Below, piece after piece: positions 1 through 8,597 of a stretch of 64,000 bases of DNA. The DNA lies in NCBI RefSeq assembly GCF_012571135.1, contig NZ_CP046216.1, positions 306,108 through 370,107 of the forward strand. Direction: 5' to 3'. This stretch comes from Enterobacteriaceae endosymbiont of Donacia tomentosa. GTDB taxonomy: Bacteria; Pseudomonadota; Gammaproteobacteria; Enterobacterales; Enterobacteriaceae. Every line of letters starts with the position of its first letter. Within the stretch, counting starts at the first letter, position 1. The position numbers were made by a program, and so were the translations under genes. The notes beneath the pieces were generated by a model. It saw only the letters and a program-made list of their open reading frames with translations, was not told where the DNA came from and did not search any database.

Positions 1-1613
1 AAATTATTGTCTTTTTTATTTTTTTTAATGCTTTTATTTTCTATATTCTTCATATTTAAAATAATATTTATTATTCTATTTTTACGATCAATATTATTAA
101 TTTTTCCTTCCACAGAATTTCCTACTTTAAAATATTTAAAAATATTATCAATTTTACAATTTTTTTGTTCTGATAATTTGGCATTTCCTATAATGCCATC
201 AGAAAATTTTATTTTTATATTTTTTTCATCAATATTAGTGATAATACCAGTAACAAATTTTTTTTCTTTTTGTTTTTTAAAATAGTAATTTAAAGGATCT
301 TCAGTTAATTGTTTTATCCCTAAAGAAATTCTCTCCCTTTCAGAGTCAACTTGAAGAACTATAGCTGTAATATTTTCTCCTTTTTTATATTTACATACTT
401 CATCTTCACCATTATAAATCCAAGATAAATCAGATAAATGTACTAAACCATCAATACCTCCATTTAAACCAATAAAAATACCAAAATCTGTTATGGATTT
501 TATTTTTCCTTGAACATGATCTCCTTTTTTATGAATTTTTGCAAATTCAAGCCATGGATTTAAAGTACATTGTTTTATCCCTAAAGAAATTCTTCTTCTT
601 TCTTCATCAATATCTAATACCATTACTTCTACTTCAGCATTTACAGTTACAATTTTTGTGGGGTGAATATTTTTATTTGTCCAGTCCATTTCCGATACGT
701 GTACTAAACCTTCTACCCCTTCTTCAATTTCCACAAAACAGCCATAATCAGTTAAATTAGTTACACGTCCTATTAATTTACTATTTTCTGGATAACGTTT
801 AGAAATAGAAACCCAAGGGTCTTCTCCTAATTGTTTTAATCCTAAAGATACTCGAGTTTTTTCTTTATCAAATTTTAATATCTTAACTAAGATTTCTTCT
901 CCAATACTTACAACTTCACTTGGATGTTTCACTCTTTTCCAAGCCATATCAGTGATATGTAATAATCCATCAACTCCACCTAAATCTACAAAAGCTCCAT
1001 AATCAGTTAAATTTTTAACTAATCCTTTAATTTCCATGCCTTCATACATAATATTAAGTAATTGATCTCTTTCTACACTGTTTTCTAATTCTATTACTGC
1101 TTTTCGAGATATAACAACATTATTACGTTTTTGATCTAATTTTATCACTTTAAATTCTAATTCTTTACCTTCTAAATGTGAGGTATCTCTAATTGGCCTA
1201 ATATCTACCAAAGAACCAGGTAAAAAAGCTCTAATACCATTTAAATCTACAGTAAAACCTCCTTTAACTTTACCATTAATTATGCCTATAATATTAGTAT
1301 TATTGACATTAGCTTGCTCTAACATTAACCATGATTCATGTCTTTTAGCTTTTTCTCTAGAAAGAATAGTCCCCCCAAAACCATCTTCTATGGCATCTAA
1401 AGCCAAATCAACAATATCTCCTATTTTAATTTCAATATTACCTTTCGAATTTTTAAATTGTTCAATCGGAATTAACGCTTCCGATTTTAACCCAGCATCA
1501 ACTAAAACCGAATCTTTTTCAATAGAAATGACTTTACCCGGTATTATAGATCCTATATTAACAATTTTATTTTTTAACGATTTTTCAAATAATTGAGCAA
1601 AATATTCAGTCAT
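1..1613 (-). CDS. rpsA: 30S ribosomal protein S1 (partial, C-terminal end beyond the window)
   Basis: S1 binds mRNA on the 30S subunit and helps start translation of leaders with weak Shine-Dalgarno sites. The reading frame opens at an ATG at 1613 ([14 protein letters not shown]) and is still open at base 1, so 537 codons are visible and about 20 are missing compared with the 557-residue E. coli protein. The two N-terminal ribosome-binding OB folds and the RNA-binding S1 repeats are clear, for example [33 protein letters not shown] and [11 protein letters not shown]. The sixth repeat is the most divergent. No convincing Shine-Dalgarno sequence precedes the ATG, which is also true of E. coli rpsA. 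It lies downstream of aroA and serC as in E. coli, but cmk, normally between aroA and rpsA, is gone. Identification is secure. Confidence 0.97.
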   Translation of the reverse strand, partial: MTEYFAQLFEKSLKNKIVNIGSIIPGKVISIEKDSVLVDAGLKSEALIPIEQFKNSKGNIEIKIGDIVDLALDAIEDGFGGTILSREKAKRHESWLMLEQANVNNTNIIGIINGKVKGGFTVDLNGIRAFLPGSLVDIRPIRDTSHLEGKELEFKVIKLDQKRNNVVISRKAVIELENSVERDQLLNIMYEGMEIKGLVKNLTDYGAFVDLGGVDGLLHITDMAWKRVKHPSEVVSIGEEILVKILKFDKEKTRVSLGLKQLGEDPWVSISKRYPENSKLIGRVTNLTDYGCFVEIEEGVEGLVHVSEMDWTNKNIHPTKIVTVNAEVEVMVLDIDEERRRISLGIKQCTLNPWLEFAKIHKKGDHVQGKIKSITDFGIFIGLNGGIDGLVHLSDLSWIYNGEDEVCKYKKGENITAIVLQVDSERERISLGIKQLTEDPLNYYFKKQKEKKFVTGIITNIDEKNIKIKFSDGIIGNAKLSEQKNCKIDNIFKYFKVGNSVEGKINNIDRKNRIINIILNMKNIENKSIKKNKKDNN

Positions 1614-1955
1614 ATTAGTACTTTTAAATATTTTAAATAAATATACACTTAAATCATATTAAGTATTATTTTTTAAATAACTCATATAATCCATTTATGA
1701 GAATTAAATATAATTTAAAACTTAAATTTATTTTCATTATAAATAAAATATTTTATATTATAAATAATTTATTTTCTTAATAAACATTAAATTATAGTTT
1801 CCAGTAATATAAATATATTTATTATATAAATAATAGTTACTAACGTTAACATTAATAATATTTTTCTGCAACTGTATGAACAAATTTTATAATAATAAAT
1901 TAAACAAATTTAAAAATATGTTTATATTAAATATTTTTAATTTTTAAATTTAATA
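1614..1955. other. Spacer replacing cmk
   Basis: This 342-base A/T-rich spacer holds no convincing reading frame. In E. coli the cytidylate kinase gene cmk sits here, so the spacer is probably its eroded remnant plus the rpsA leader. The only item I can support is a promoter-like pair for rpsA at 1821-1849. Confidence 0.6.
1821..1849 (-). promoter_or_regulatory. Putative sigma-70 promoter for rpsA
   Basis: On the minus strand TTAACG (1844-1849) is followed after 17 bases by a perfect TATAAT (1821-1826). It would leave an untranslated leader of about 200 bases, in keeping with the long autoregulated rpsA leader of enterics. A chance match is possible in such AT-rich DNA; the G/C-containing -35 box and ideal spacing favour it. 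Confidence 0.45.
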
Positions 1956-3248
1956 TTAATTATAAAAACAAATTTTTTTAAATTCTTTAAAAAAATTTGG
2001 ATATGTTTTATTAACACATTGAGGATTAATAATACTTACTAAATTATTAGATAATGATAATAATGAGAAACACATGGCCATACGATGATCATTATAAGTT
2101 TCAATTATAGCTTTTTTAATATTTTTTGGAGGAGTAATTACAATATAATCTCTTCCTGTTATCACATTAGCACCAGTTTTTTTTAATTCATTACTCATTG
2201 CTGTTAAACGATCAGTCTCTTTGACACGCCAATTATAAATATTTTTAATAGTCGTTACTCCATTCGCAAATAAACCAGTAACAGCAATAGTCATTGCTAC
2301 ATCAGGAATATCATTCATATCCATATTAATAGCATTTAAGATATTACGAGTACAACTAATATAATTTTTACCATAATGTATTATTGCGCCCATTTTTTGT
2401 AAAATAGTTACGTATTTTATATCTCCCTGAATACTATTTTTATTAATATTTATTAATTTAATTTTACCTCCTTTTATTGCTGCAGCAGATAAAAAATATG
2501 ATGCAGAAGAAGCATCACCCTCTATTATATATTCTCCGGGAGAGATGTATTTTTGTTTTCCAGTAATTATAAAATTTTTATAATTATTATTTTTAACTTT
2601 TATCCCAAAGATAGCCATTAATTTAATTGTTATATCAATATAAGGTTTTGATACTAAATTATTTTTGATAGTTATTGAAGTATTGTGTTCTATTAAAGGG
2701 CAAATAATTAATAAAGAAGTTAAAAATTGACTGGAAATAGATCCTTCTATCTGTATATTTTTTGTTCCTGTAAATCCTCCTCCTAAATATATAGGAGGAT
2801 AATTTTTCTTCTCTAAATATTTTATTTTAGCTCCGCCATATCTTAAAGTATCAACAAGATCTTTTATCGGCCTTTCTTTCATGCGAGGCTCTCCAGTTAA
2901 AACAATATCACAATTATCATTTAATGATAATAGTGCTGTTAGCGGTCTAATTACTGTACCTGCATTTCCAACATATAATTCTAATTGTTTTTTTGGTTTA
3001 ATAATTCCATTATTTCCAATAATTGTACATATTTTGTTATTACATGATAAAGTAAATTTTATTCCTAATAGTTTTAATGCATTTAACATATGATGAATAT
3101 CATCGCTATTAAGTAAATTAATTAATTTTGTAGTTCCTTGTGCTAAAGAAGACAATAATAATGCTCTATTAGAAATACTTTTTGACCCGGGCAACTTAAT
3201 ACAACCTTGGATTTTATTTACAGATGGAAGTGTTAAAATATTTTTCAT
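1956..3248 (-). CDS. aroA: 3-phosphoshikimate 1-carboxyvinyltransferase (EPSP synthase)
   Basis: This enzyme joins shikimate-3-phosphate and phosphoenolpyruvate to make EPSP, the sixth step of the shikimate pathway. The 430-residue protein is full length. Substrate-binding motifs are all visible: [13 protein letters not shown] near the N-terminus, [41 protein letters not shown] and YNDHRMAM close to the end. The catalytic Asp and Glu in the DIPD and KETD motifs are kept, so the enzyme looks functional. It follows serC by 34 bases on the same strand, the conserved enteric serC-aroA operon. With aroB and aroK elsewhere in this window it supports an active chorismate pathway, the usual reason for keeping it in a nutritional symbiont. 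Confidence 0.97.
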   Translation of the reverse strand: MKNILTLPSVNKIQGCIKLPGSKSISNRALLLSSLAQGTTKLINLLNSDDIHHMLNALKLLGIKFTLSCNNKICTIIGNNGIIKPKKQLELYVGNAGTVIRPLTALLSLNDNCDIVLTGEPRMKERPIKDLVDTLRYGGAKIKYLEKKNYPPIYLGGGFTGTKNIQIEGSISSQFLTSLLIICPLIEHNTSITIKNNLVSKPYIDITIKLMAIFGIKVKNNNYKNFIITGKQKYISPGEYIIEGDASSASYFLSAAAIKGGKIKLININKNSIQGDIKYVTILQKMGAIIHYGKNYISCTRNILNAINMDMNDIPDVAMTIAVTGLFANGVTTIKNIYNWRVKETDRLTAMSNELKKTGANVITGRDYIVITPPKNIKKAIIETYNDHRMAMCFSLLSLSNNLVSIINPQCVNKTYPNFFKEFKKICFYN

Positions 3249-3282
3249 AAATGTCTTTTAAAATTTAAATTTATAATAACAC

Positions 3283-4377
3283 TTATGAATACATTTTTTC
3301 AAAATCATTCATAAAATTTATTAATTTTTTTATTCCTTCTATAGGCATAGCATTATATATAGATGCTCTTATTCCTCCTATAATACTATGTCCTTTAAGA
3401 TAATATAATCCATTTTTTTCTGAATTTTTTAAAAAATTTTTTTCCATATTAGTATTAGGTAGATGAAAAACAACATTTGTAATTGATCTATTATGTTTTG
3501 AGATTTTATTTGTATAAATATTACTTCTATCTATAGTATTATATAATAATTTTGCTTTTTTCCTATTTATATTACTAATATATTTTACTCCTCCTATTTT
3601 TTTTAACCATTTTAATACTAATCCAGATAAGTACAATGAAAATGTAGGGGGGGTATTAAACATGGAATTATATTTTGATATAATTTGATAATCTAATACA
3701 GAAGGTAATTCTTTACGTTTTTTCTTATTTTTAGATATTAAATCTTTTTTTATGATGATTATTGTTAATCCTGCTGGACCAATATTTTTTTGAGCACTAG
3801 CATAAATCATACTATAATTATTAATATTTATTTCTTCTGTTAGAATAGAAGATGATAAATCTGCTATGACAATTTTATTTTTAAAATTAGGTTCTTCATT
3901 TACAGAAAGACCTTCTATTGTTTCATTAGAACAATAATGTAAATATTTTGAGTTTTTATCTAAATCCCAATTTTGCATTTTTTTAATATAATAAAGATTA
4001 TTTTTAATTTTAACCGTATTAATTATATTAGGTATACAATATTTTTTAGCTTCTTCTATTGCTTTACTAGACCAATGCCCAATATTAGCGTAATCCGCAT
4101 TCTGATTATAATATAATAAATTCATTGGTATAGCAGAAAATTGTGTTCTAGCACCTCCTTGACAAAATAATATATCATAGTTTAAAGGAATTTTAATTAA
4201 TTCACGTAAATCATCTTTAATTTCCTCAATTAAATGAACAAAATTCTTATTACGATGACTAATTTCCATTACCGATATATTTAATTTATTCCAATTTAAT
4301 AATTCACTTTGTGCTTGTTTTAAAACTTCTATAGGCAATGAAGCAGGACCTGGACTAAAATTAAATATTTTTTTCAT
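3283..4377 (-). CDS. serC: Phosphoserine aminotransferase
   Basis: A PLP-dependent class V aminotransferase that converts 3-phosphohydroxypyruvate to phosphoserine and also acts in pyridoxal phosphate synthesis. The 364-residue protein is full length and begins MKKIFNFSPGPASLPIEVL, as in E. coli. The PLP lysine lies in YASAQKNIGPAGL, and CQGGARTQF and HSIIGGIRASIYNAM are family signatures. It is the first gene of serC-aroA. The gene upstream in transcription is not the E. coli neighbour: mrdB ends about 100 bases away, so a rearrangement or deletion joined these blocks. The A/T-rich 105-base gap should hold the serC promoter, but I see no clear one. Confidence 0.97.
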   Translation of the reverse strand: MKKIFNFSPGPASLPIEVLKQAQSELLNWNKLNISVMEISHRNKNFVHLIEEIKDDLRELIKIPLNYDILFCQGGARTQFSAIPMNLLYYNQNADYANIGHWSSKAIEEAKKYCIPNIINTVKIKNNLYYIKKMQNWDLDKNSKYLHYCSNETIEGLSVNEEPNFKNKIVIADLSSSILTEEININNYSMIYASAQKNIGPAGLTIIIIKKDLISKNKKKRKELPSVLDYQIISKYNSMFNTPPTFSLYLSGLVLKWLKKIGGVKYISNINRKKAKLLYNTIDRSNIYTNKISKHNRSITNVVFHLPNTNMEKNFLKNSEKNGLYYLKGHSIIGGIRASIYNAMPIEGIKKLINFMNDFEKMYS

Positions 4378-4482
4378 TTATAATTAACCTATTTTTATAA
4401 AATTATTATATTAATATATTTAAAAGCAAATTTTTTAAAAAAATTGTAAATATTAAATGATTTTTTAAAATTTTTTTAAGAA

Positions 4483-5574
4483 CTATTTATCATGTGTATA
4501 AATAGACATTGCAATTCCAAAATTAGCCATAAAAACTATAAGAGATGATCCTCCATAACTAATTAGAGGTAACGGAATTCCTACAACCGGAACTAACCCA
4601 CTCACCATCCCAATATTGATAAATACACATAAGAAAAAAATTAATATTATTTCACTAATCATTATTTTTCCAAAAAGATTTTTTGTTTGTAATGCTAAAT
4701 ATAATCCTCTTGATATTAATAATGTGTATAAAGTAATTACTAATAATACCCCTAAGAAACCAAATTCTTCTGCTAATGCAGAAAAAATAAAATCAGTATA
4801 TTTTTCTGGTAAAAAACCTAATTGTGTTTGTGTGCCATATTTCCATCCTTTGCCAAATAAACCTCCAGAACCAATTGCTATTTTAGATTGAACAATATGG
4901 TATCCTTTACCTAAAAAATCTCGTTCTGGATTTAATAAAATTAAAATTCTTTCTTTTTGATAATCATGTAGTAATAAAAACCATATTACGGGAGTGCAAA
5001 TTATTAATAATAAAAAACTATTAATAATAATTAACCAAGATAATCCAGACAAAAATAATACAATTAATCCAGACATACTAATAAGTATTGCAGTACCCAA
5101 ATCAGGTTGTTTCGCTACTAAAATACAAGGTATAGAAATAATAATTATAGTTTTAAAGAATGTTTTTATATCAATAGGATATTTATCATTAATAATATGC
5201 ATAATTATTAGTGGTACTGCTATTTTAACTATTTCTGATGGTTGAAATTTAAGAAAACCCAAATCTAACCATCTTTGAGCCCCTTTTGATGTATGGCCCA
5301 TAATATGTACTATTATTAATAAAATGACACAGAATAAATAAAATAAAACAGATCCTTTTTTATAAATATATGGCGGAATTTGTGCGCTTATCATCATAAC
5401 TACTAAACCTATACAAATTTGGATTAATTTATTTCTAAATAAATTATAATGTATGCCACAAACACTTGATGTGATTATAAGACTTAATATTAAAATTAAT
5501 ATAATTAATATCACTAAGATGGGATCTGTATGTAATTTTGAGTACATAAATTTTTTTACATTTTTTATTAACAT
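4483..5574 (-). CDS. mrdB: Peptidoglycan glycosyltransferase RodA (MrdB), SEDS family
   Basis: RodA is an integral membrane SEDS glycosyltransferase that polymerises lipid II during cell elongation, in partnership with PBP2. The 363-residue protein has about ten hydrophobic membrane segments starting near residue 19 (the HTDPILVILII region). It carries the SEDS signatures QPDLGTAILI, ERDFLGKGYHIVQSKIAIGSG, GFLPEKYTDFIFSALAEEFG and GIPLPLISYGGSS. It follows mrdA by 33 bases, the conserved mrdA-mrdB pair, while rlpA and dacA, which follow in E. coli, are absent. Retention with PBP2 implies a murein wall and probably a rod or elongated shape. Confidence 0.96.
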   Translation of the reverse strand: MLIKNVKKFMYSKLHTDPILVILIILILILSLIITSSVCGIHYNLFRNKLIQICIGLVVMMISAQIPPYIYKKGSVLFYLFCVILLIIVHIMGHTSKGAQRWLDLGFLKFQPSEIVKIAVPLIIMHIINDKYPIDIKTFFKTIIIISIPCILVAKQPDLGTAILISMSGLIVLFLSGLSWLIIINSFLLLIICTPVIWFLLLHDYQKERILILLNPERDFLGKGYHIVQSKIAIGSGGLFGKGWKYGTQTQLGFLPEKYTDFIFSALAEEFGFLGVLLVITLYTLLISRGLYLALQTKNLFGKIMISEIILIFFLCVFINIGMVSGLVPVVGIPLPLISYGGSSLIVFMANFGIAMSIYTHDK

Positions 5575-5607
5575 AGTTATTTTAAAAATATATTTTAAGT
5601 TAAGAAA

Positions 5608-7467
5608 TTATTTTTTTTTTAAAATATAATCAAAAATTTTTCTGGTAGTAACACCTATTAATATTTTATGACTATTATTATTCTCAATAATAATTGTCAT
5701 TGCTATTATAGGATTATTAAAAGGAGCAAAAGCAATAACAAGTTTATGATCTCTTAATCTTTCTTCAATAGTATTAATATTATAAATTTTTTTATTTTTT
5801 AAACTAAAAACTTGAGCAGTACCAGTTTTTGCTGCTATTTTATAATTTTTTGTAGAATGAAGATATGTATACATAGTTCCTTTTTTTTTATTAGCTACAT
5901 TATACATGCCATGTTTAATTATGTTCCAAATATTAATTGGAGTACTTATAATTTTTTGATGTTTTGGTTTGTAATAATAAACATTATTGCTTGCTATTAT
6001 CTTTTTTAAAAGATGTAATCTAGAAAGAACCCCATTATTAATCAAAATTATTAACGCATTATGCATTTGTATAGGAGTAGCATTCCAATAACTTTGTCCA
6101 ATACCTACAGAAATAGTATCACCTATATACCATGGGGCTTGAATATTTTTAATTTTCCATTTTTTTGTAGGCATATTTCCTAATTTTTCATTATACAAGT
6201 CAATATTTGTTAATTGTCCATAACCAAATTTAACCATCCAATCATGAATTTTATTAATACCTAAATCATAAGCTATACGATAAAAAAAAGAATCAGAAGA
6301 TTCTTGTAATGCTTTTATAACATTTAAATACCCATGACCATTTTTTTTCCAATCTTTATAAGATTTATTAGTTTTAGGAATTTTCCACCATCCTGGATCA
6401 AATAAAATTGTATTTTTTCCTATTAAATTTAATTTTAAAGCAGTTAAAGATAAGTATGGTTTAATAGTTGATGCAGGAGGATATATTCCTTGAATAGTAC
6501 GATTAATAAGAGGTTTATTAGGATTATTTAACAAAATATTTAAATTTTTTCGATTTAATCCATTAATAAATATGTTAGGATTGAAACTAGGTGTAGATAC
6601 CATAGCTAGAATATTTCCATTTTTAGGATTACTTATAATAACAGCAGAACGACTATCAGCCATTAATGAATAAATATATTTTTGTAATTTTAAATCAATG
6701 GTTAAATAAATATCATGTCCACTATATGGTTTTTTCTTATAAATTGTATATATAATATCACCTTTACTATTTATAGCAACTTTTTTATGACCTTTCTCTC
6801 CATGTAAAAAATGTTCATAATATTTTTCAATTCCTGTTTTACCTATTAAAACATTAGAAAAATATCTATTAGATATATTTTTTTTTTTTAAATTCTTTAC
6901 ATCTTTAGAAGAAATTATTGATACATAACCAATAACATGCGAAAATGCATTTTTATAAGGATAAAAACGTTTTTGATATATTTGTAAATATACTCCAGAT
7001 AATTTATATCTGTTTATAGAAAATTTAGCAATTTCAATATCAGTTAAATTTGTTTTTAATACTACTGGTATAAATTGGTCATGTTTTTTTTTTTTTTCTA
7101 AAAAAGTAATTATATTTTCTTTAGAATTATTAAATTTTATAATTTTGTATAAATCTGTAACAGTTTTTGAAATATTTTTAATGTTATTAGGAATTACTTC
7201 TAATTGATAATTTATTTTATTAATTGCTAATGGGACACCATTTCTATCATATATAAACCCTCTACTAGGTTCTACATATAAATTTTTAGTATAATTTTTT
7301 TTAGCTCTTATATTATATTTATTAAAATTTGTAATTTGTAAATTATATAAATTATATATTAAAACAATTAATAGTAATGAGGATATTTGTATTGAGATTA
7401 ATATTCTTTTAGAGAATATTTCTAGTCTTATTTTGTAATTTTGTAAAAAATCCTGACGTGATTTCAT
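5608..7467 (-). CDS. mrdA: Penicillin-binding protein 2, peptidoglycan transpeptidase
   Basis: PBP2 cross-links new murein during elongation together with RodA. The 619-residue protein has one N-terminal membrane anchor (about residues 20-45), a dimerisation domain and a C-terminal transpeptidase domain. The penicilloyl-serine motifs are all present: STIK within YPPASTIKPY, SSD within QESSDSFFYR, and KTG within AAKTGTAQVF. The enzyme should therefore be active. Two long homopolymers lie in frame (14 A/T at 7084-7097 and 12 at 6878-6889), both encoding Lys-rich stretches in divergent parts. It lies between holA and mrdB; nadD, cobC, rsfS and rlmH, which separate holA from mrdA in E. coli, are lost. 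Confidence 0.96.
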   Translation of the reverse strand: MKSRQDFLQNYKIRLEIFSKRILISIQISSLLLIVLIYNLYNLQITNFNKYNIRAKKNYTKNLYVEPSRGFIYDRNGVPLAINKINYQLEVIPNNIKNISKTVTDLYKIIKFNNSKENIITFLEKKKKHDQFIPVVLKTNLTDIEIAKFSINRYKLSGVYLQIYQKRFYPYKNAFSHVIGYVSIISSKDVKNLKKKNISNRYFSNVLIGKTGIEKYYEHFLHGEKGHKKVAINSKGDIIYTIYKKKPYSGHDIYLTIDLKLQKYIYSLMADSRSAVIISNPKNGNILAMVSTPSFNPNIFINGLNRKNLNILLNNPNKPLINRTIQGIYPPASTIKPYLSLTALKLNLIGKNTILFDPGWWKIPKTNKSYKDWKKNGHGYLNVIKALQESSDSFFYRIAYDLGINKIHDWMVKFGYGQLTNIDLYNEKLGNMPTKKWKIKNIQAPWYIGDTISVGIGQSYWNATPIQMHNALIILINNGVLSRLHLLKKIIASNNVYYYKPKHQKIISTPINIWNIIKHGMYNVANKKKGTMYTYLHSTKNYKIAAKTGTAQVFSLKNKKIYNINTIEERLRDHKLVIAFAPFNNPIIAMTIIIENNNSHKILIGVTTRKIFDYILKKK

Positions 7468-7498
7468 TATTGCTTATTTTACCTATAACTCTAATATT

Positions 7499-8527
7499 TT
7501 ATAAAAATAAAAAAACTAATTTTTCTAAATCTATCCAGAAATATTTTTCTATATAATTATTTGTTTGAAAAGACTTTATTTTTATTTCTATTTCTAATAA
7601 TAATTTAATTAATAAATATAACTTATGACTATTAATTCTTTTCAGAATGATTTTAAATAAATTTTGTTTAGTTATTGAAATTATAAAAAATTTTTTAAAA
7701 ACTATTTCTATAGAATATTTTTTTATACTTCTATATATTTTTAAAAGTAAAATAATACTTTTTTGTAATTTATTTAAAATAATATATGGATTTTCTTGCA
7801 TATACTTAATTTTATTAATTATATTAATACTATTTTGTATATTACCTGATAGAATAGAACTAATTAAGTCATTATTTTTTATATATTTAGTATTATTAAT
7901 AAATGAAAAAATCATATCTACAGTAACATGATTATCTTTTTCTTTTAAAGAAAAAGAGGTTAAAATTTGATTTAGAAAATTTAAATTACCTGAACAAAAA
8001 TATTGTAACAAATCTAAAATATTATTATCGATTAACAAATTTAATTGCTGAACTCTATATTTAATCCAATTAGCTAAATTAGTATTACTTAATTTATTAT
8101 ATTTTTTTAAAAAAATATAATCGTTATTATTTATAATATTTTTTATTATATTATCAATATTTTGATTTGTTTCATTATTTATTTCTAAAATTAGTATATT
8201 TGTATTACGAACTAATTTAGTTAAATACATTAGTTTACTTTGATATTTTAATAATATTTTTTTATCTAAAATAATTAAATGTATAAATTGTTTTTTACAA
8301 AAAAAATCCATTGTAGAAAATTTGGAAAAAATATAACTCCAGTCTATATTTATATCTATAATAATAGAATTACATTTTATATATTCCAACTTATTTAATT
8401 TTCTAAATAAAATATCGATACTTCTTCTTATAAAGAAGAATTCACTACCAGTAATTATATAACAAAAATATTTTTTATTATAAATACAATTATCAAATTT
8501 GTTTAAAAAAAAATTATTCATTGTCAT
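7499..8527 (-). CDS. holA: DNA polymerase III delta subunit
   Basis: Delta is the clamp-loader subunit that opens the beta sliding clamp. The 342-residue length matches E. coli (343), but the sequence is highly divergent and rich in Lys, Asn and Ile, so the call rests on length, an N-terminal segment reading YIITGSEFFFIRRSIDIL like the family N-terminus, and position between leuS and mrdA as in E. coli. lptE, between leuS and holA in E. coli, is gone. Two ATGs (8527 and 8521) open the frame two codons apart; either could be used. It would work with the minimal DnaX found at 54.9 kb. Confidence 0.85.
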   Translation of the reverse strand: MTMNNFFLNKFDNCIYNKKYFCYIITGSEFFFIRRSIDILFRKLNKLEYIKCNSIIIDINIDWSYIFSKFSTMDFFCKKQFIHLIILDKKILLKYQSKLMYLTKLVRNTNILILEINNETNQNIDNIIKNIINNNDYIFLKKYNKLSNTNLANWIKYRVQQLNLLIDNNILDLLQYFCSGNLNFLNQILTSFSLKEKDNHVTVDMIFSFINNTKYIKNNDLISSILSGNIQNSINIINKIKYMQENPYIILNKLQKSIILLLKIYRSIKKYSIEIVFKKFFIISITKQNLFKIILKRINSHKLYLLIKLLLEIEIKIKSFQTNNYIEKYFWIDLEKLVFLFL

Positions 8528-8597
8528 TAATTAATAAATTTTTTTTAAAATATAGCACAGAATATGTTATTAAATATATTGAAAATATTAATATTTT

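Noticed and set aside
7-1596. Several plus-strand open frames near the left edge
   Set aside because: All are antisense to rpsA, whose protein is clearly recognisable.
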